Source: Gerris lacustris (taxonomy: Eukaryota; Arthropoda; Insecta; Hemiptera; Gerridae). Taken from it: a stretch of 64,000 bases of DNA. The stretch covers positions 72,079,131 to 72,143,130 of the forward strand of contig OX578279.1 of assembly GCA_951217055.1 (NCBI GenBank), in the 5' to 3' direction. The position numbers were made by a program, and so were the translations under genes. The notes below the pieces were generated by a model. The model saw only the letters and a program-made list of their open reading frames with translations, was not told the DNA's origin and made no database searches. Positions 34,320 to 45,786 of this stretch are shown in pieces (within the stretch, counting starts at the first letter, position 1; every line of letters begins with the position of its first letter).

Positions 34320-34820
34320 CCCGATACGGTAAAACTACGGACGGTTTCAGTCGGGCTTCAAATAGAAGCGGATTTGCCGTCCTTTTGTTTGCAAGCGGAA
34401 GACAAAAGGTTAGTACAGTCTATTGGAAACTAAGTTCGAAGTTACTTTAACTATATAGGTGCAGGAATCGGAGACGGAGGGCAGGGTTGGTTTAAAGGTC
34501 CGGATGGTAGCTTGCAAAGCCCCGGAGCTGGAGGCTTTGTATCATTATACACTAAGTTCGCTCGAGTAGGGGGATTGGAGGCTTGGGGGATTTCGACGCT
34601 TCCGAAAATTCAAAGTTTTGCCAACTTTGAGGAGACATGACACTGAGTTTGGTCCGTCCTGGAGGATAAACAAAACGCTTTGTTGTAGAAAGAGGAAAGA
34701 TCTATTCTGCATAACAAATAACTGAAACGAACCTTCCCGCACACCGACCTCCGTCATAAACAAACCTCCACACGGCTACCAAGTCAAATACCTCGTAACC
34801 AAAACTTCTACAATTTCAAC
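34320..34820. other. GC-richer unique patch, not recognised
   Basis: Clearly higher GC than its surroundings (for example ATCGGAGACGGAGGGCAGGG and AGCCCCGGAGCTGGAGGC). A 72-codon minus-strand frame (34545-34763) has no domain I recognise. It could be an exon of an unknown gene, a CpG-type regulatory stretch or a foreign repeat. I cannot decide from sequence alone. Confidence 0.3.
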
Positions 34821-35394
34821 TTTCATAAACTCGGGCATAATATGAACCTGAAGGGGGTTAAGGGGCTCCACTGAGACACATCACACGTGTTAAGGGACTT
34901 AAAAGTTGACGATCAAAACCAAACTTAACATAAAGGATTTTGAAAACCTGCAGGATAATGCTACATAGTAGCGTATTCTATGCTTATCACATCCTGTAAA
35001 TATTCTTAAATTTAATGCTTGATATAAGAAAGTTACATTAATCCTTGTGCTAAGAGGCAACAGGTGATTTATATAATTTAAACAACCCTTGGATGTCATT
35101 CTAGCGGCAGCAAGATTAAGAGTCTGGTGAAATATCACCTTACCTTTTATTTGACTTTTAATAAAACCGTCAGTTCCACTCACCAACACCTTGAGCATCA
35201 AGTTAACTAATAAGCAAGCTTAGACTGTTTCCACTCTCTAACCCTCTTCATTCCCACATATATCTCTATTTTCTTCCACAATTTTACAAAGAACGAAATC
35301 TTACAATGAGAATTAGATAATTACAAGAGAAGTGTATAACCTAGACAAATACGGCTATACAGACACAGTCTATACACCACTGGTATACTGGAAC
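34821..35394. other. Intergenic, no recognised feature
   Basis: A 100-codon minus frame at 34899-35201 shows no domain. Nothing else seen. Confidence 0.45.
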
Positions 35395-35672
35395 ACAGGC
35401 TATACGCCACTGGGGCTCGTTAGCGACTACTGGAGTGGTGGCGAGAAGCGATGAGAGTGAGACGTGGTAGGTAGCCGATCGGGAGGGCAGGCCCTACCAA
35501 GCGCGGTATTGGGAGACACTATACCTACCTAGAGCGGCAGACTCGATTGGACACCTCCTGTATCTTCCTAACTCCCAGTTCCTATATCTTCCCTACTCGT
35601 GTAACGCTAGTTTTTGGTAAAGCTTTTCGAGGTTATGTGCCATAGCCTAGACATGGAAATGTCAAAAATACG
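35395..35672 (+). mobile_element. Family E element, copy E3 (short)
   Basis: It matches the GC-rich middle and right end of E1 (GACTACTGGAGTGGT, GTAGCCGATCGGGAGGGCAG, GGAGACACTATACCTACCT, ending CATGGAAATGTCAAAA). The AT-rich left part of E1 is absent. Confidence 0.7.
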
Positions 35673-35815
35673 ACTAGAGTACAAATCTTTATTTAAGATG
35701 AAGTTTTGGTGAAGAACAGTATCATCACATAATCCTAACTCTTACTTAAAATATATTATTACCAGGTCTCGCAAATGAACAAAGAGTTTTACTATCAGTC
35801 ATTCGACTAACCTTT

Positions 35816-36399
35816 AGGTCAGGTGCACACAGGAATCTTTTTGCCCCCAGATAGTTTTGCCACTACCTCAAGGGATTATGCAGTATATGGGAGTGCGCAC
35901 ACTGGAGACAGACAAAGACAAAAGCTAGAAAAAAGAGCCCTCCAACCTAGGAGATGACCCAACACATTTCTGTCCGCAGACTGTTATGCTCAAATCACAG
36001 CAATTTCTACGAGATCCATTTTGCTTAGTATATATGATATGCAACTGTCTTGTCTCCAGTGTGCAAGCTGTAGCAACACAAGTTTGACAAGGTTCGGAAA
36101 CAGTCTGCAGACTGTTTTGTCTCCAGTGTGCAAGCTGTAGCAACACAAGTTTGACAAGGTTCGGAAGCAGTCTTTTGTCTCCAGTGTGCAAGCTGTAGCA
36201 ACACAAGTTTGACAAGGTTCGGAAACATCTGCAGACTGTTTTGTCTCCAGTATGCAAGCTGTTGCAACACAAGTTTGACAAGGTTCGGAAGTAGTCTGCA
36301 GACTGTTTTGTCTCCAGTGTGCAAGCTGTAGCAACACAAGTTTGACAAGGTTCGGAAACAGTCTGCAGACTGTTTTGTCTCCAGTGTGTGCCTGGCCTA
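35816..36399. mobile_element. TIR element filled with a 67-bp minisatellite
   Basis: AGGTCAGGTGCACAC at 35816 faces GTGTGTGCCTGGCCT at 36385-36399 (13 of 15 paired), suggesting an about 584-bp TIR element. Its right two-thirds is a tandem array with CTCCAGT at 36054, 36121, 36179, 36245, 36312 and 36379: period 66-67, one unit 58. The unit contains GTTTGACAAGGTTCGGAA and GTCTGCAGACTG. Minus-strand frames of 107-144 codons through the array are artefacts of the repeat. No clear target duplication was found. Confidence 0.55.
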
Positions 36400-37103
36400 T
36401 TATAGTCAAAACATTTGTGAACACGTGAGACTTGTTAATCTAATATGAAGTAATACCCCTTAAGTAAGAGAAGTCTATTCAAAAACATTTGCTTAACAAG
36501 CAAATAGCAGTAACACCGACCTAATATGAATAATTACCATTTTTTAGAATAATTTAGGTCATTCCACGGAAATGTTAGACATACATACAGAGCGTGAACC
36601 TCAAAAGGTTAATGTGCAATGAATTGGTTAGACTTATGTCAATTTTTAATTTAAACGGGAGCAAACTCAACTATAAGTTTAGAATAGTTAAGATGAAATT
36701 AGCTCATGCATATTTGAAGTAAAAAAAAAGTATGAGTTTCGAGTTTCGCAAAGTTCCATTTCTTGTTTGTAAAAGTTAAAGTTAAAAATACTTTAACTGA
36801 CACGCGATTTACTTTCTTCGAGTATTAGGTACTAAAGAGACAACCTTAATTACTGACTAACTAATCAGCAAGTAGGGTTTCTACTATGCAAACTGACTGC
36901 TTTAATGATTTCTTTGCAATGTCAATGTTAACGAAGAACTGAAATATCAGCTGATATTCAAATCATATCCGAGTTCACTCTCAAGTTAATACCCTGGATT
37001 ATATAAATTTGGGAACTTAATCATATATAATATCTAATTGCCCTTTCTTAATTTGTTTTATTTTTATTTTTCTCATATAAAGATAAAGTTTTTGTCATTG
37101 TGA
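36400..37103. other. Intergenic, no recognised feature
   Basis: AT-rich unique sequence. Nothing recognised. Confidence 0.5.
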
Positions 37104-37715
37104 TTGTGCGAAAATTCGATTACACGTTTTGAGGTCCACTGAGTCCAAAAAAGTGGTTTTTAAAAAATGTCTTTCTGTCGTCCATCGTCTGTGCAGGCGC
37201 TTGGAACCTAAACTACTGGGCCGATTTTTACGACATTTTGCATATATGTTTAGAAAAATTATATACCGAGGCGGAATCGTGAAATATATTTTAGCTCCTA
37301 ATTTAGGCACTACCACCTAAAAACCCTGGAACAACGAAAAAAAAAATTTTTTCCATAATGATTCTGACGATTTTGATTAAAAAATTCTAAAATGTATCCA
37401 ATGTATATAAATGTAGTCAATATAAAAATACGAATCTAGCCGTTTTCCAAGAAAAAATATAATTTCCGAGAAATTAAAAAATCGAAAACAAAAAGTAAAC
37501 AACCACCTGTTGAACATATTTTTAAAAATATATAAACCTAGGCATCGCGTGGCTTTATCATTGAAGAGCATAATGCATTAAATGTCTATCTGTATTATTA
37601 AAAAAGTTTTGTAAACAAACAAATTTGTCATATTGTAAAATGTCAAATTGTGCGACGGTTCAAGGCAGCGGCCGCTTTTCGACGAGTGAAGCGAGTAGGG
37701 GGCAGAGCCCCCTAG
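37104..37715 (+). mobile_element. Helitron-like non-autonomous element, copy F1
   Basis: The 3' end is GGGGGC-AGA-GCCCCC (37698-37712 with the overlap C) followed by CTAG (37712-37715) and a T. A hairpin just before CTRR with T beyond is the Helitron terminal signature. The left part begins near CGAAAATTCGATTACACG and GAGGTCCACTG, which recurs at 63950. Inside are GTCTTTCTGTCGTCC and CTACTGGGCCGATTTTTA, the same style of blocks as families C, D and H. No Rep/helicase frame. Confidence 0.6.
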
Positions 37716-37784
37716 TTTAATATTAAGCAAATTAATAGTTAATTATGATGAGTTTATAGTTTAAAAGGATGATTGGAGCAGACT

Positions 37785-37935
37785 CTAGGGTGGGACTCTT
37801 ACTTCTCTTGGAAGGTTCCACTTAGGTGCTAAGGAGCTTCCATAGGAGTCCACATAGGAGGTTCCACTTAGGTGCTAGGGAGGTTGCACTTAGGAGGGTC
37901 CACTTAGGAAGGTTCCATAGGAGTCCAATTTCATA
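37785..37935. repeat. Degenerate short repeats of GGTTCCACTTAGG type
   Basis: Irregular repeats of AGGTTCCACTTAGGTGCTA and CCATAGGAGTCCA, spacing 20-60 bp. Confidence 0.7.
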
Positions 37936-40189
37936 GAGTAGAGAACCATAGGGTCTCTAAAGGTGGGTTCACCGTCACAGCCAGCGGATCCACACGCGTA
38001 TCCGTGTGTACAGATAACAAAATATTTACATTTTCTGGGATTTGGGACCGAGATTATATGGGAAAGTTAGTTTGAGTTGTCTCGGACCAATTTGTTTCTA
38101 CTTTATTTACGAATATCTATGAATAAACAACAAAATTCTATCTGTACATTGATATTTAAATTTTTATTTTATACAATACTGAATCCAATATCTGCGTTTA
38201 CTATATTCCTGTCTACACGGCTACATTAAATCTATTACTTGTATATAGTGGTATATGCACTAACACTTACGCATGTTGGAGGATTGGTTTCATCAAAGAT
38301 ATAAAGTATAGAACCCGAGTTATTTTAAACTAAGAAAAAAATGTTGGGTTTATTTATTTTTAATAACTTCTTTGAAACTTTTAGACGCATTAGACCAAAT
38401 GGAGAATCTAGTTATTAAAAAACTTAGCTTCATAGTTTTCCTAGAACATGAAAATAAAGTTTAAATTAAGCCAACTATACCTGATTAAAAATTAACAGAA
38501 TGACCTTAATTTTCACCAACATTGCTTCAAGTTATAATAGAGTAAGATTTAAAACAGCAAATTTCAAACTTAAATTGTTACAGAGGAAAAAGTAACTCAA
38601 AAGATTAAATAACAATTGGCGAAACATTTTCCACACCTCGGAGGTAAGGTAATAAAGTAATTCTAGTCCAGATGTAATTTTCAGGCAGTAAAAACTCAAA
38701 CTGGGTAAAGTAGGTGCGAGGCAACCTCCGCGGGATCATTACATTAAACTTTCAAATAAAGCCTTCCCTCGGAAAATCCGGCTGTAAATCACAGGCAAAT
38801 TGTTCCAAGGAGAAATGCTCATGCGCATCTACGCAGTGTGCAACATAAAAGTCAGAAGGACCGAGAGACCCACGCGTCGTTTTTTAACTCCTTAGAGATT
38901 TAAGAACATAGACCCAGACTACTGTTATGAAATGTTGGTTTAATATAACTGCACGCCATTCATTTCTATTTATTTTCTCTTTTAACTTTATTTTTTATTA
39001 TACATTATACCTAGTTATTTTAATATTAAGTTAAGAGATAAGAACCATAACACTTTATCTCACGATATGTTGAATAAAAAAACAAAATTACACGTAAATT
39101 ATAATTTTTATTACCATCAAATAAATTAGAATATGGTATAAGTATGGTGCACATATTTCTAAGTAATCTTTAAAATCACTAGTTCTCAAAACAAGTTAAT
39201 GTACGGTACGATGTTCAAATGTGTATTATTTTTAACTTTTCATTAATGCAATTCTGTTTCTCTCTGGGGGGAAAAAAACATTATACAACTATAAATAATT
39301 TTACTTTCCAAAGAATTGCGGTTTTAAAAGGGGTCATAGTTGAGAGGCCGAGGCCAATTAATGCACGATACACCGACACGAAAACCCTGTTTTCATTCTG
39401 AATTCTGAAATTTATCTTTTTCTAGGGAAAAGTGTCCGGTGAGTCAAATAGAGAGAAGTCCAGGGGGGGGGGGGGAGAGTTGAAATTCACTGTAAATTCA
39501 ATTTTACGAATGGATTCAAAGGGAAAACATGTAATTTTTTTTAATACTCAAATTTGATTTTTAATTATTCGAAACCGATGCCCCCGACTGGAGGTAGAAT
39601 ACCTTTCCGACTAAAAATGATTAAAGGGAATGGGGGCAGTGTCAGAGATACGTGACATTTTACCAAGAGATATTTGCATAAAACACGGTCATGCAAAGGA
39701 GAATAATGCATGACACGCACAAAGATCACATCTAAAACATCGTGTTATATTACAAGCATACCCGATAAAATCACATTTTTCCCAATCAAAAGTAGATAAT
39801 AATTAATCTTTTGAGATATTTGAGTATTTTTCAAAAATAACCTAAATTGTTAAAGATTTGAAAGTCGATCAAATTAATATTTAATAGTGAAAGCCAATAA
39901 TTTTTATGGCCAATCATTAGACAATTTGATTTTCTCCATTCATATCATGAAGGCAATAAAACATAAAAGTTTACGTCAGATATATTGGCCCTTAAAATAA
40001 CCAAAACTGTTTCGAAAAGTGTAAAATAATAATTATGGTTCCTTATTTCTAACCATTATTTTGATTAAAAACCGGATTTGGCTCGTGTGAGCAGTGTGCA
40101 ATCCAATAAAATTTAAAAATGCATCTTCAACGTTCCAGTAGTGTAACCTTCAAATGTCAAGGGAGAAATTATGAGGATTGAAATTATTA
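37936..40189. other. Intergenic, no recognised gene
   Basis: GTGGGTTCACCGTCACAGCC at about 37964 resembles the TIR style of the element at 40648 but has no partner that I can find. Moderately GC-rich at 38690-38880 (AGGCAACCTCCGCGGGATC). A G-run lies at about 39463-39475. A 60-codon frame at 39219-39401 has no domain. Confidence 0.45.
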
Positions 40190-40440
40190 GGGCACTTCTT
40201 TAGATTGTTACTCCCCTTATAAAATAAACAGAGGGGAGTAACAATCTAAAGAAGGTGTACGGAATGGTCTTCTTTAGAGTGTTAATAATTCTCCTTATAA
40301 AAACAGAAGTGTGATATTCCTTTGTCCCAAAGTAAATGGGACTAAACATGCCTTTGTCTTAATAGTTATTTAGTCAGTCATTTATATTCTAGAAAAAAAA
40401 ACAAAAAAAAAACAAGGGCGTAACAATGTAAAGAAGTACC
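40190..40440. mobile_element. Miniature element with repeated 23-nt hairpin arms
   Basis: Arms 40195-40217 and 40232-40254 pair perfectly over 23 bp (CTTCTTTAGATTGTTACTCC type). A diverged third copy lies near 40270 and a fourth, inverted, at 40413-40438 forms the right terminus. Outer ends GGCACTTCTTTA and TAAAGAAGTACC make a TIR, with ATTATTA left and ATTATAA right as a possible imperfect target duplication. Confidence 0.6.
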
Positions 40441-40647
40441 ATTATAAGTCGAAGGTTAAGTTTACCCAGACAAAGGTAAAGATAAGATAAAATTACAAAA
40501 TGAAGGTAAGAATCAGACGAAAATATAAGGCAAAGTTGAGGATAAGATGAAACAATGGGGTGAATGTAACGGTTCCTACAAAGAATACGCAATGGTGGGG
40601 ATCAGACGAAAGTAAGAACCTAAGAATGCTATATTTACTTTAAAAAT

Positions 40648-41300
40648 GTGGATTCACACGTAGGGTCAGCGATCAAGGTCGGGTCAGGTGAGATCAAGAT
40701 CCCTTTCTATGTTTTTATATAGAAGCATTCCCACCTTCGGCACGGTCCGGTAACGCACAGGGCTCGGTCCGATCAGGGTTGCTTGCCGAGCGATCTAGAC
40801 CGGTGCTTCCCTGTGCATACCGTGATCAGACCGCCAGTGTGAGCTGCCTACAGACAGTCAACCCTCGGTTCACCTCCTATCTACCGGTTTTTATTGCCAT
40901 TGCCATAGTGTTTTTACTAAATTTATTTCGTTTGAGAACCTTTCTTTACATTTTGTCTTATAATTGTTTCTAATTTAGTTCATTGTTTTATTCACCAGTT
41001 GTAGATACAACTTTGCAAATTCCCCTTCTTTTCTTCTTGATAAATATATCTTGTGAACCCAAAAACGTCTTTGAGACCGAGGCGTAACTTCTTCCTCCTC
41101 CTCTAAAAGTAGCGCTATTTTACACAGGTTTAAATTACTGAGAGACATTATAGTGGTACGTATAGGATGTAGTGTTGAGGGAAGGAGATTTTACCTTTGA
41201 CTGACTGGGATCTGCCCGGACAGTGGGAATGGGTTTGACCGAGATCGGGCAGTGCCTTGGCCGTGATCAGCTCTGACCATGGCCGTAGGTGTGAATCCAC
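40648..41300. mobile_element. TIR element with GATC-rich subterminal repeats
   Basis: Perfect 12-bp TIR GTGGATTCACAC (40648-40659) and GTGTGAATCCAC (41289-41300). Inside each end are repeated words such as GCGATCAAGGTC, GAGATCAAGATC, CCGATCAGGG, GTGATCAGACC, GAGATCGGGC and GTGATCAGCT, typical of subterminal transposase-binding motifs. No transposase frame. No clear target duplication, so the superfamily is not assigned. Confidence 0.65.
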
Positions 41301-42314
41301 CTTGTTTTAAGGTTTTCAAATCTGCAGAACTTGTTCTAGTGGGTTAGAGGACTGAGAATGTAATATGTTAATAATAGGTTTATAAACAAGCCAAAACATG
41401 TAATATATTACTTCATATACGATCCATCAAAGAAGCCAAACGGTAAACGGTCGGCATTTTAAGATAAACTATTTAATTTACTATCGTCATTACATAGATC
41501 CATAAAATTTAGATGGGATTGACTTAATTTAAATTCCTTGGATTAAGGTCACTGAATTATTTATTTATTGAATAATAGTTTATAAATTAATAAAGTCATG
41601 GAAAACTATATTCAAACAGATTTAATATTAACTGTACTCTATCCGCAAGAGGTTCAGACTAAGTCTACCCAGTCTTAAAATTTTCAGTGATTATTATAGC
41701 TTGTTAATGTCTTGACCCTGATAGGGATATTGTGAAGGTCAGCGGTCATTGCAAACCCTTAAAGATAGATACCGACAGCTAAGCCTAAAGATTTAAACGC
41801 AAACCGCTATCATCAAGTCTAGAAGGCAGACATATACCTAGGGGAACTTGGTCCTCCCAGGATATTAATACCTAAAGCCCCCAGACCTCAGGAAAGCTAA
41901 GAAACCTCTAATTCAACAAGCACGGCTTATTAGAAAGGACGGAAAGGCCCTATCAAGGCTAAGGGATTCAGAACCCTAAGGGAGTCTGCGGTGAAAAGAT
42001 TTGACGTGGGTCTGAAACCGGAGATCTCCCTCTCTAACTATTTATAAATCTTTAAAATTAAGGTAAAAGTTAGTGAAATTTCCAGTTTCGATCCGTTAAT
42101 TAAAGGATGAAAACAATGATAGGCAGCTATTCAATTTTTTTTACAAAATGTGAAAACATTAGAATAACGAGACATACCAAATAATGTATTAGTGGAGAGC
42201 TGTTGGGTTATCTTCTAATGTTAATTATTTAATGTACAATGACTTTCGCTTGAATGACCTTAATTGAACCTTTTCAAACATTTAAATCCTTAATCAATAT
42301 TGTTTTGTGTTATC
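41301..42314. other. Intergenic, no recognised gene
   Basis: The segment 41640-42020 is less AT-rich (CCTAGGGGAACTTGGTCCTC and on) and lacks a sustained frame. I do not recognise it. The rest is AT-rich. Confidence 0.45.
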
Positions 42315-42769
42315 AATATTTGATAACGCAAAACTTCGAATAGAAAAAGTGGGAAAACTTGAAATCAAAATCATTAACAAGTTGAAAATAAAATAATAAT
42401 AAATATATAACTTAAAAGTAATTCTTTTATGAAGAAAGATTGCTCCGAAATGTGTAAAAACATTACCGATTATGGTTGAGCACATACCATACATATCATA
42501 AAGGATAAGATGATTTAGTAAAAAAGCAAAATAAAGTTCTAAACAGGATTTGAATATAGAGCAAGTAAAATGTTATCGATCATAAAATGTAATTTTAATA
42601 AAAAAAACAATTGTATAAAGTAGTAGATGTGCTAAGAGTATAAAAGTAAAGAAATTTAACTTATTATTCCTGTTTACTAATTAATAAGATTTGATTAAGT
42701 TAAGTATTCATATTATGAGACTTCTTTATAAAAGCAAACATCACTCCATTTTGTGTGCCGAATACAAAA
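42315..42769. repeat. 455-bp direct repeat, left copy (very long target duplication?)
   Basis: Identical in length to 44434-44888 at a constant offset of 2119 bp, with no indels and four mismatches that I counted (near 42378, 42384, 42471 and 42742). It ends exactly where the retrotransposon sequence begins, and its partner begins exactly after the poly(A) tail. Confidence 0.95.
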
Positions 42770-44196
42770 ATGATTCATAAAAATGATCGGCAAGATATTA
42801 GGAGGGTAACATTGCAAGAATTAAAGAATGAAATAAGCAACAACTTAAATGCTAGAAAAGCACCAGGTTATGACTTAATAACTGGACAAGTACTAAAAAA
42901 TTTACCAGAGATTGCTTTACGGAAACTTCTGAATATCATCAATGCTGCTTTTAGACTGAAGTATGTTCCTAGCCTATGGAAAGTTGCAGAAGTGATCATG
43001 ATTCTTAAACCGGATAAAGCCCCGAATGATAAAAAATCCTACCGACCGATTTCTTTACTTCCAATAATTTCAAAGGTATTTGAGAAACTGCTGTTGAAAA
43101 GACTCAAGCCAATAATAGAGGAAAGAAATCTTATACCTGCACATCAATTTGGGTTCAGGGAAAAACATTCCACAATAGAGCAGGTACATGGGCTTACGCA
43201 TACCATAGAAAAGGCTCTCGAAGAGAAAAAGATTTGTTCGGCCATTTTTCTCGACGTAGCACAAGCATTTGATAAGGTCTGGGGCACCAGGGCTTAGAAT
43301 ACAAATTACAAAGAGATCTTCCAGAGGATTTCTACCTTATGCTTAAATCATATATCACAGATCGATATTTTCGGGTACGACACGAAAACGAATATTCAGA
43401 GCTTAAGCAAGTAACAGCAGGAGTACCCCAAGGAAGTGTCCTGGGACCAATCCTGTATTTACTATATACAAGAGATCTACCGGGTCAAGGTGAAGCTTGC
43501 TTGGCGACATTTGCAGATGATACAGCAATTATGATGACTGGTGACAGTGCCGAGGCAGCAACGAGAAAATTACAGATAGCCATCAATAATGTAAGTGACT
43601 GGACAAAAAGGTGGAGAATAAAACTAAACGAAACTAAATCGGTGCATATAAACTTCACCAATAAAAAAATTAATGTACAAAGAGTTTACATTAATGGAAA
43701 AGAAGTGCCGATAGCAAACACTGCCAAATACTTAGGCATGACTCTTGACACTAAGCTTAAATGGAAGGAGCATGTCAAAAAGAAAAAAGACGAACTTAAT
43801 ATTAGATTCAGAAAAATGCATTGGCTGATGGGTAAGGGCTCTCAGTTATCGATTGACAACAAACTGTTACTATATCAACAAGTTCTGAGACCGATATGGA
43901 CTTATGGAATACAGCTTTGGGGGTGTACCAAGAAAACAAACATAATAATGATCCAAACTTTTCAGAATAAAGTACTAAGAAGTATTGTGGATGCACCATG
44001 GTATATAAGAAATGACAACCTGCACAGAGATCTGCAGGTGGAATATGTTAGCAAAATAGTTAAGAAATATGCAGTCAACCACCAACAGAGAATACAACAA
44101 CATGTTAACTCTGAAATGCGCCGGCAAGTGTACGATGAAACTCATAACTTGATAAGGCGACTTAAGAGAACAAAGCCACATGAACTAGCTTCGTGA
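42755..44196 (+). pseudogene. Reverse transcriptase (jockey clade), frameshifted
   Basis: The first frame (42755-43297) has ARKAPGYDLITGQVLKN, SYRPISLLPIISKVFEKLL, HQFGFREKHSTIEQ and the motif A region FLDVAQAFDKVW. Two extra bases after the Trp codon (about 43280) shift it into GTRA-stop. The correct frame resumes at once as HQGLEYKLQRDLP and continues to 44196 with GVPQGSVLGP (motif B), FADDTAIM (catalytic motif C) and KYLGMTLDTKLKW. It ends in the usual C-terminal region (LWGCTKKTN, HRDLQV) without an RNase H domain. The catalytic Asp pair is intact; only the frameshift and the missing N-terminus disable it. It is the best-preserved coding sequence in the window. Confidence 0.92.
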
Positions 44197-44405
44197 ACCA
44201 GAATAATTAATATTACTCGCAACATTATTGGGATTGACCATTGGGCCATACCCCATCAAAACGATATATATATATATTAAAGAGGAGTTGCTGGATGAGA
44301 CTACTCAGTTGCAACAATAGGGAGGGGTGGGTTTAGTGGGTAAAAATCCCACACTACCGGAGATTGCGGGGTCTCCGGTGTCTATGAAGATTCCCACCTA
44401 CCCTC

Positions 44406-44433
<28 letters not shown>
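42770..44433 (+). mobile_element. Jockey-type non-LTR retrotransposon, 5' truncated
   Basis: The insert between the two 455-bp repeats consists of the 3' half of a reverse-transcriptase ORF, an about 210-bp 3' untranslated region with a GC-rich hairpin (CCGGAGATTGCGGGGTCTCCGG at about 44358), and a 27-nt poly(A) tail (44409-44435). ORF1 and the endonuclease domain are missing, as in a typical 5'-truncated copy. It would have moved by target-primed reverse transcription; this copy cannot. Confidence 0.9.

Positions 44434-44435
<2 letters not shown>
44409..44435 (+). other. Poly(A) tail of the retrotransposon
   Basis: 27 A residues directly joining the 3' untranslated region to the right-hand 455-bp repeat; one or two As are shared with the target. 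Confidence 0.9.
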
Positions 44436-44436
<1 letters not shown>

Positions 44437-44888
44437 ATTTGATAACGCAAAACTTCGAATAGAAAAAGTGGGAAAACTTGAAATCAAAATCATTAATAAG
44501 TGGAAAATAAAATAATAATAAATATATAACTTAAAAGTAATTCTTTTATGAAGAAAGATTGCTCCGAAATGTGTAAAAACATTACCGATCATGGTTGAGC
44601 ACATACCATACATATCATAAAGGATAAGATGATTTAGTAAAAAAGCAAAATAAAGTTCTAAACAGGATTTGAATATAGAGCAAGTAAAATGTTATCGATC
44701 ATAAAATGTAATTTTAATAAAAAAAACAATTGTATAAAGTAGTAGATGTGCTAAGAGTATAAAAGTAAAGAAATTTAACTTATTATTCCTGTTTACTAAT
44801 TAATAAGATTTGATTAAGTTAAGTATTCATATTATGAGACTTCTTTATAAAAGCAAACATTACTCCATTTTGTGTGCCGAATACAAAA
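44434..44888. repeat. 455-bp direct repeat, right copy
   Basis: Partner of 42315-42769, about 99 percent identical. It lacks TG…CA ends and no primer-binding site follows the left copy, so it is not an LTR. Confidence 0.95.
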
Positions 44889-45714
44889 GAAAATATTAAA
44901 CACTATAAAAAACTTTATTTATATTTTTAAAAATCGATGCGTTAAACTAGAACGAAACTTACTCATGTACAATGTATATAGTGTACGCTGTGAGTATATA
45001 CTTACTCATGTACAGCGTAGTACCTACTTCTAAATCCAATATCTAATTTAATGCATTTATTATTAAACATATTTAGAAGTTAACTTGATACGTCGGCTTC
45101 CGCGGGTTGACTGGTAGCAAAACGCTTGGTTCTCTGGTGAAATCCGCGTCACAAAAGGGCAGAAGTCCGACGTTTCCGGGTTTGGTGCATGTGATGTTAA
45201 TTTGAAGCAACAACAAGACATACCTACTAAGGAATGGAAAGAAGGACGACGATTTTGTGCTGGTTTTGGAAACGTAGATACACCTCGTTTTCGCGGCGGT
45301 TCCAAGAGTCAGGTTAATCCTATGTCGGGATGATGCCTTCGTCGGTGTTCCTTTGTTCCATGTATGTCCTTAAACCTGATGAGATGACCGGTTTCATCAA
45401 AATGCTGAGCTATCATTGATCTGTGATCGTTGTTCTTCACTGCTCTAAATTGTTCTTATCGGTGGGACAGAGATCAGTCTTCCAGTTTGTCAGATGTAGA
45501 TTTTGCCGCAACTACAAGAGGATTTGGTAGACCCAAGTTCTGAAATGAAGGTGATCTTTCGGCGATTTCAGGAGGAATCTGATGCTCATGTGATACACTA
45601 TCTCATCAATTTTTACAACTTAGAGGTACTCGCATCTGTCAACAGGTATCACATATTACCCGACTCCAGGAACCCCTAGGAAATCCAGGAACAATCCACG
45701 TTCCAGAAAGCCAG

Positions 45715-45741
45715 TATAAATACGCCGTCCTTCTCGTCAGT
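45715..45741 (+). promoter_or_regulatory. TATA box plus arthropod initiator (TCAGT)
   Basis: TATAAATA at 45715-45722 and TCAGT at 45737-45741. The spacing from the first T to the initiator A is 24 nt, slightly short of the usual about 30. It lies just upstream of the hammerhead-like motif, as expected if the element starts transcription here. Confidence 0.35.
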
Positions 45742-45786
45742 ATGATTTGTTGATGTTTCTAGTAAACATCTCGATGCACAACACGC

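Noticed and set aside
35925..36424. Cys-rich 107-144-codon minus-strand proteins
   Set aside because: Three overlapping frames are open only because the 66-67-bp unit cycles through frames; they follow the minisatellite exactly.
42315..44888. LTR retrotransposon with 455-bp LTRs
   Set aside because: The repeats lack TG…CA ends, no primer-binding site or polypurine tract adjoins them, the reverse transcriptase is jockey-type, and a poly(A) tail sits at the right junction.
45060..45305. 80-codon minus-strand gene starting MEPPRKRGVST
   Set aside because: It lies within the inverted end of the Penelope-like fragment, and its codons follow the conserved non-coding terminal sequence.
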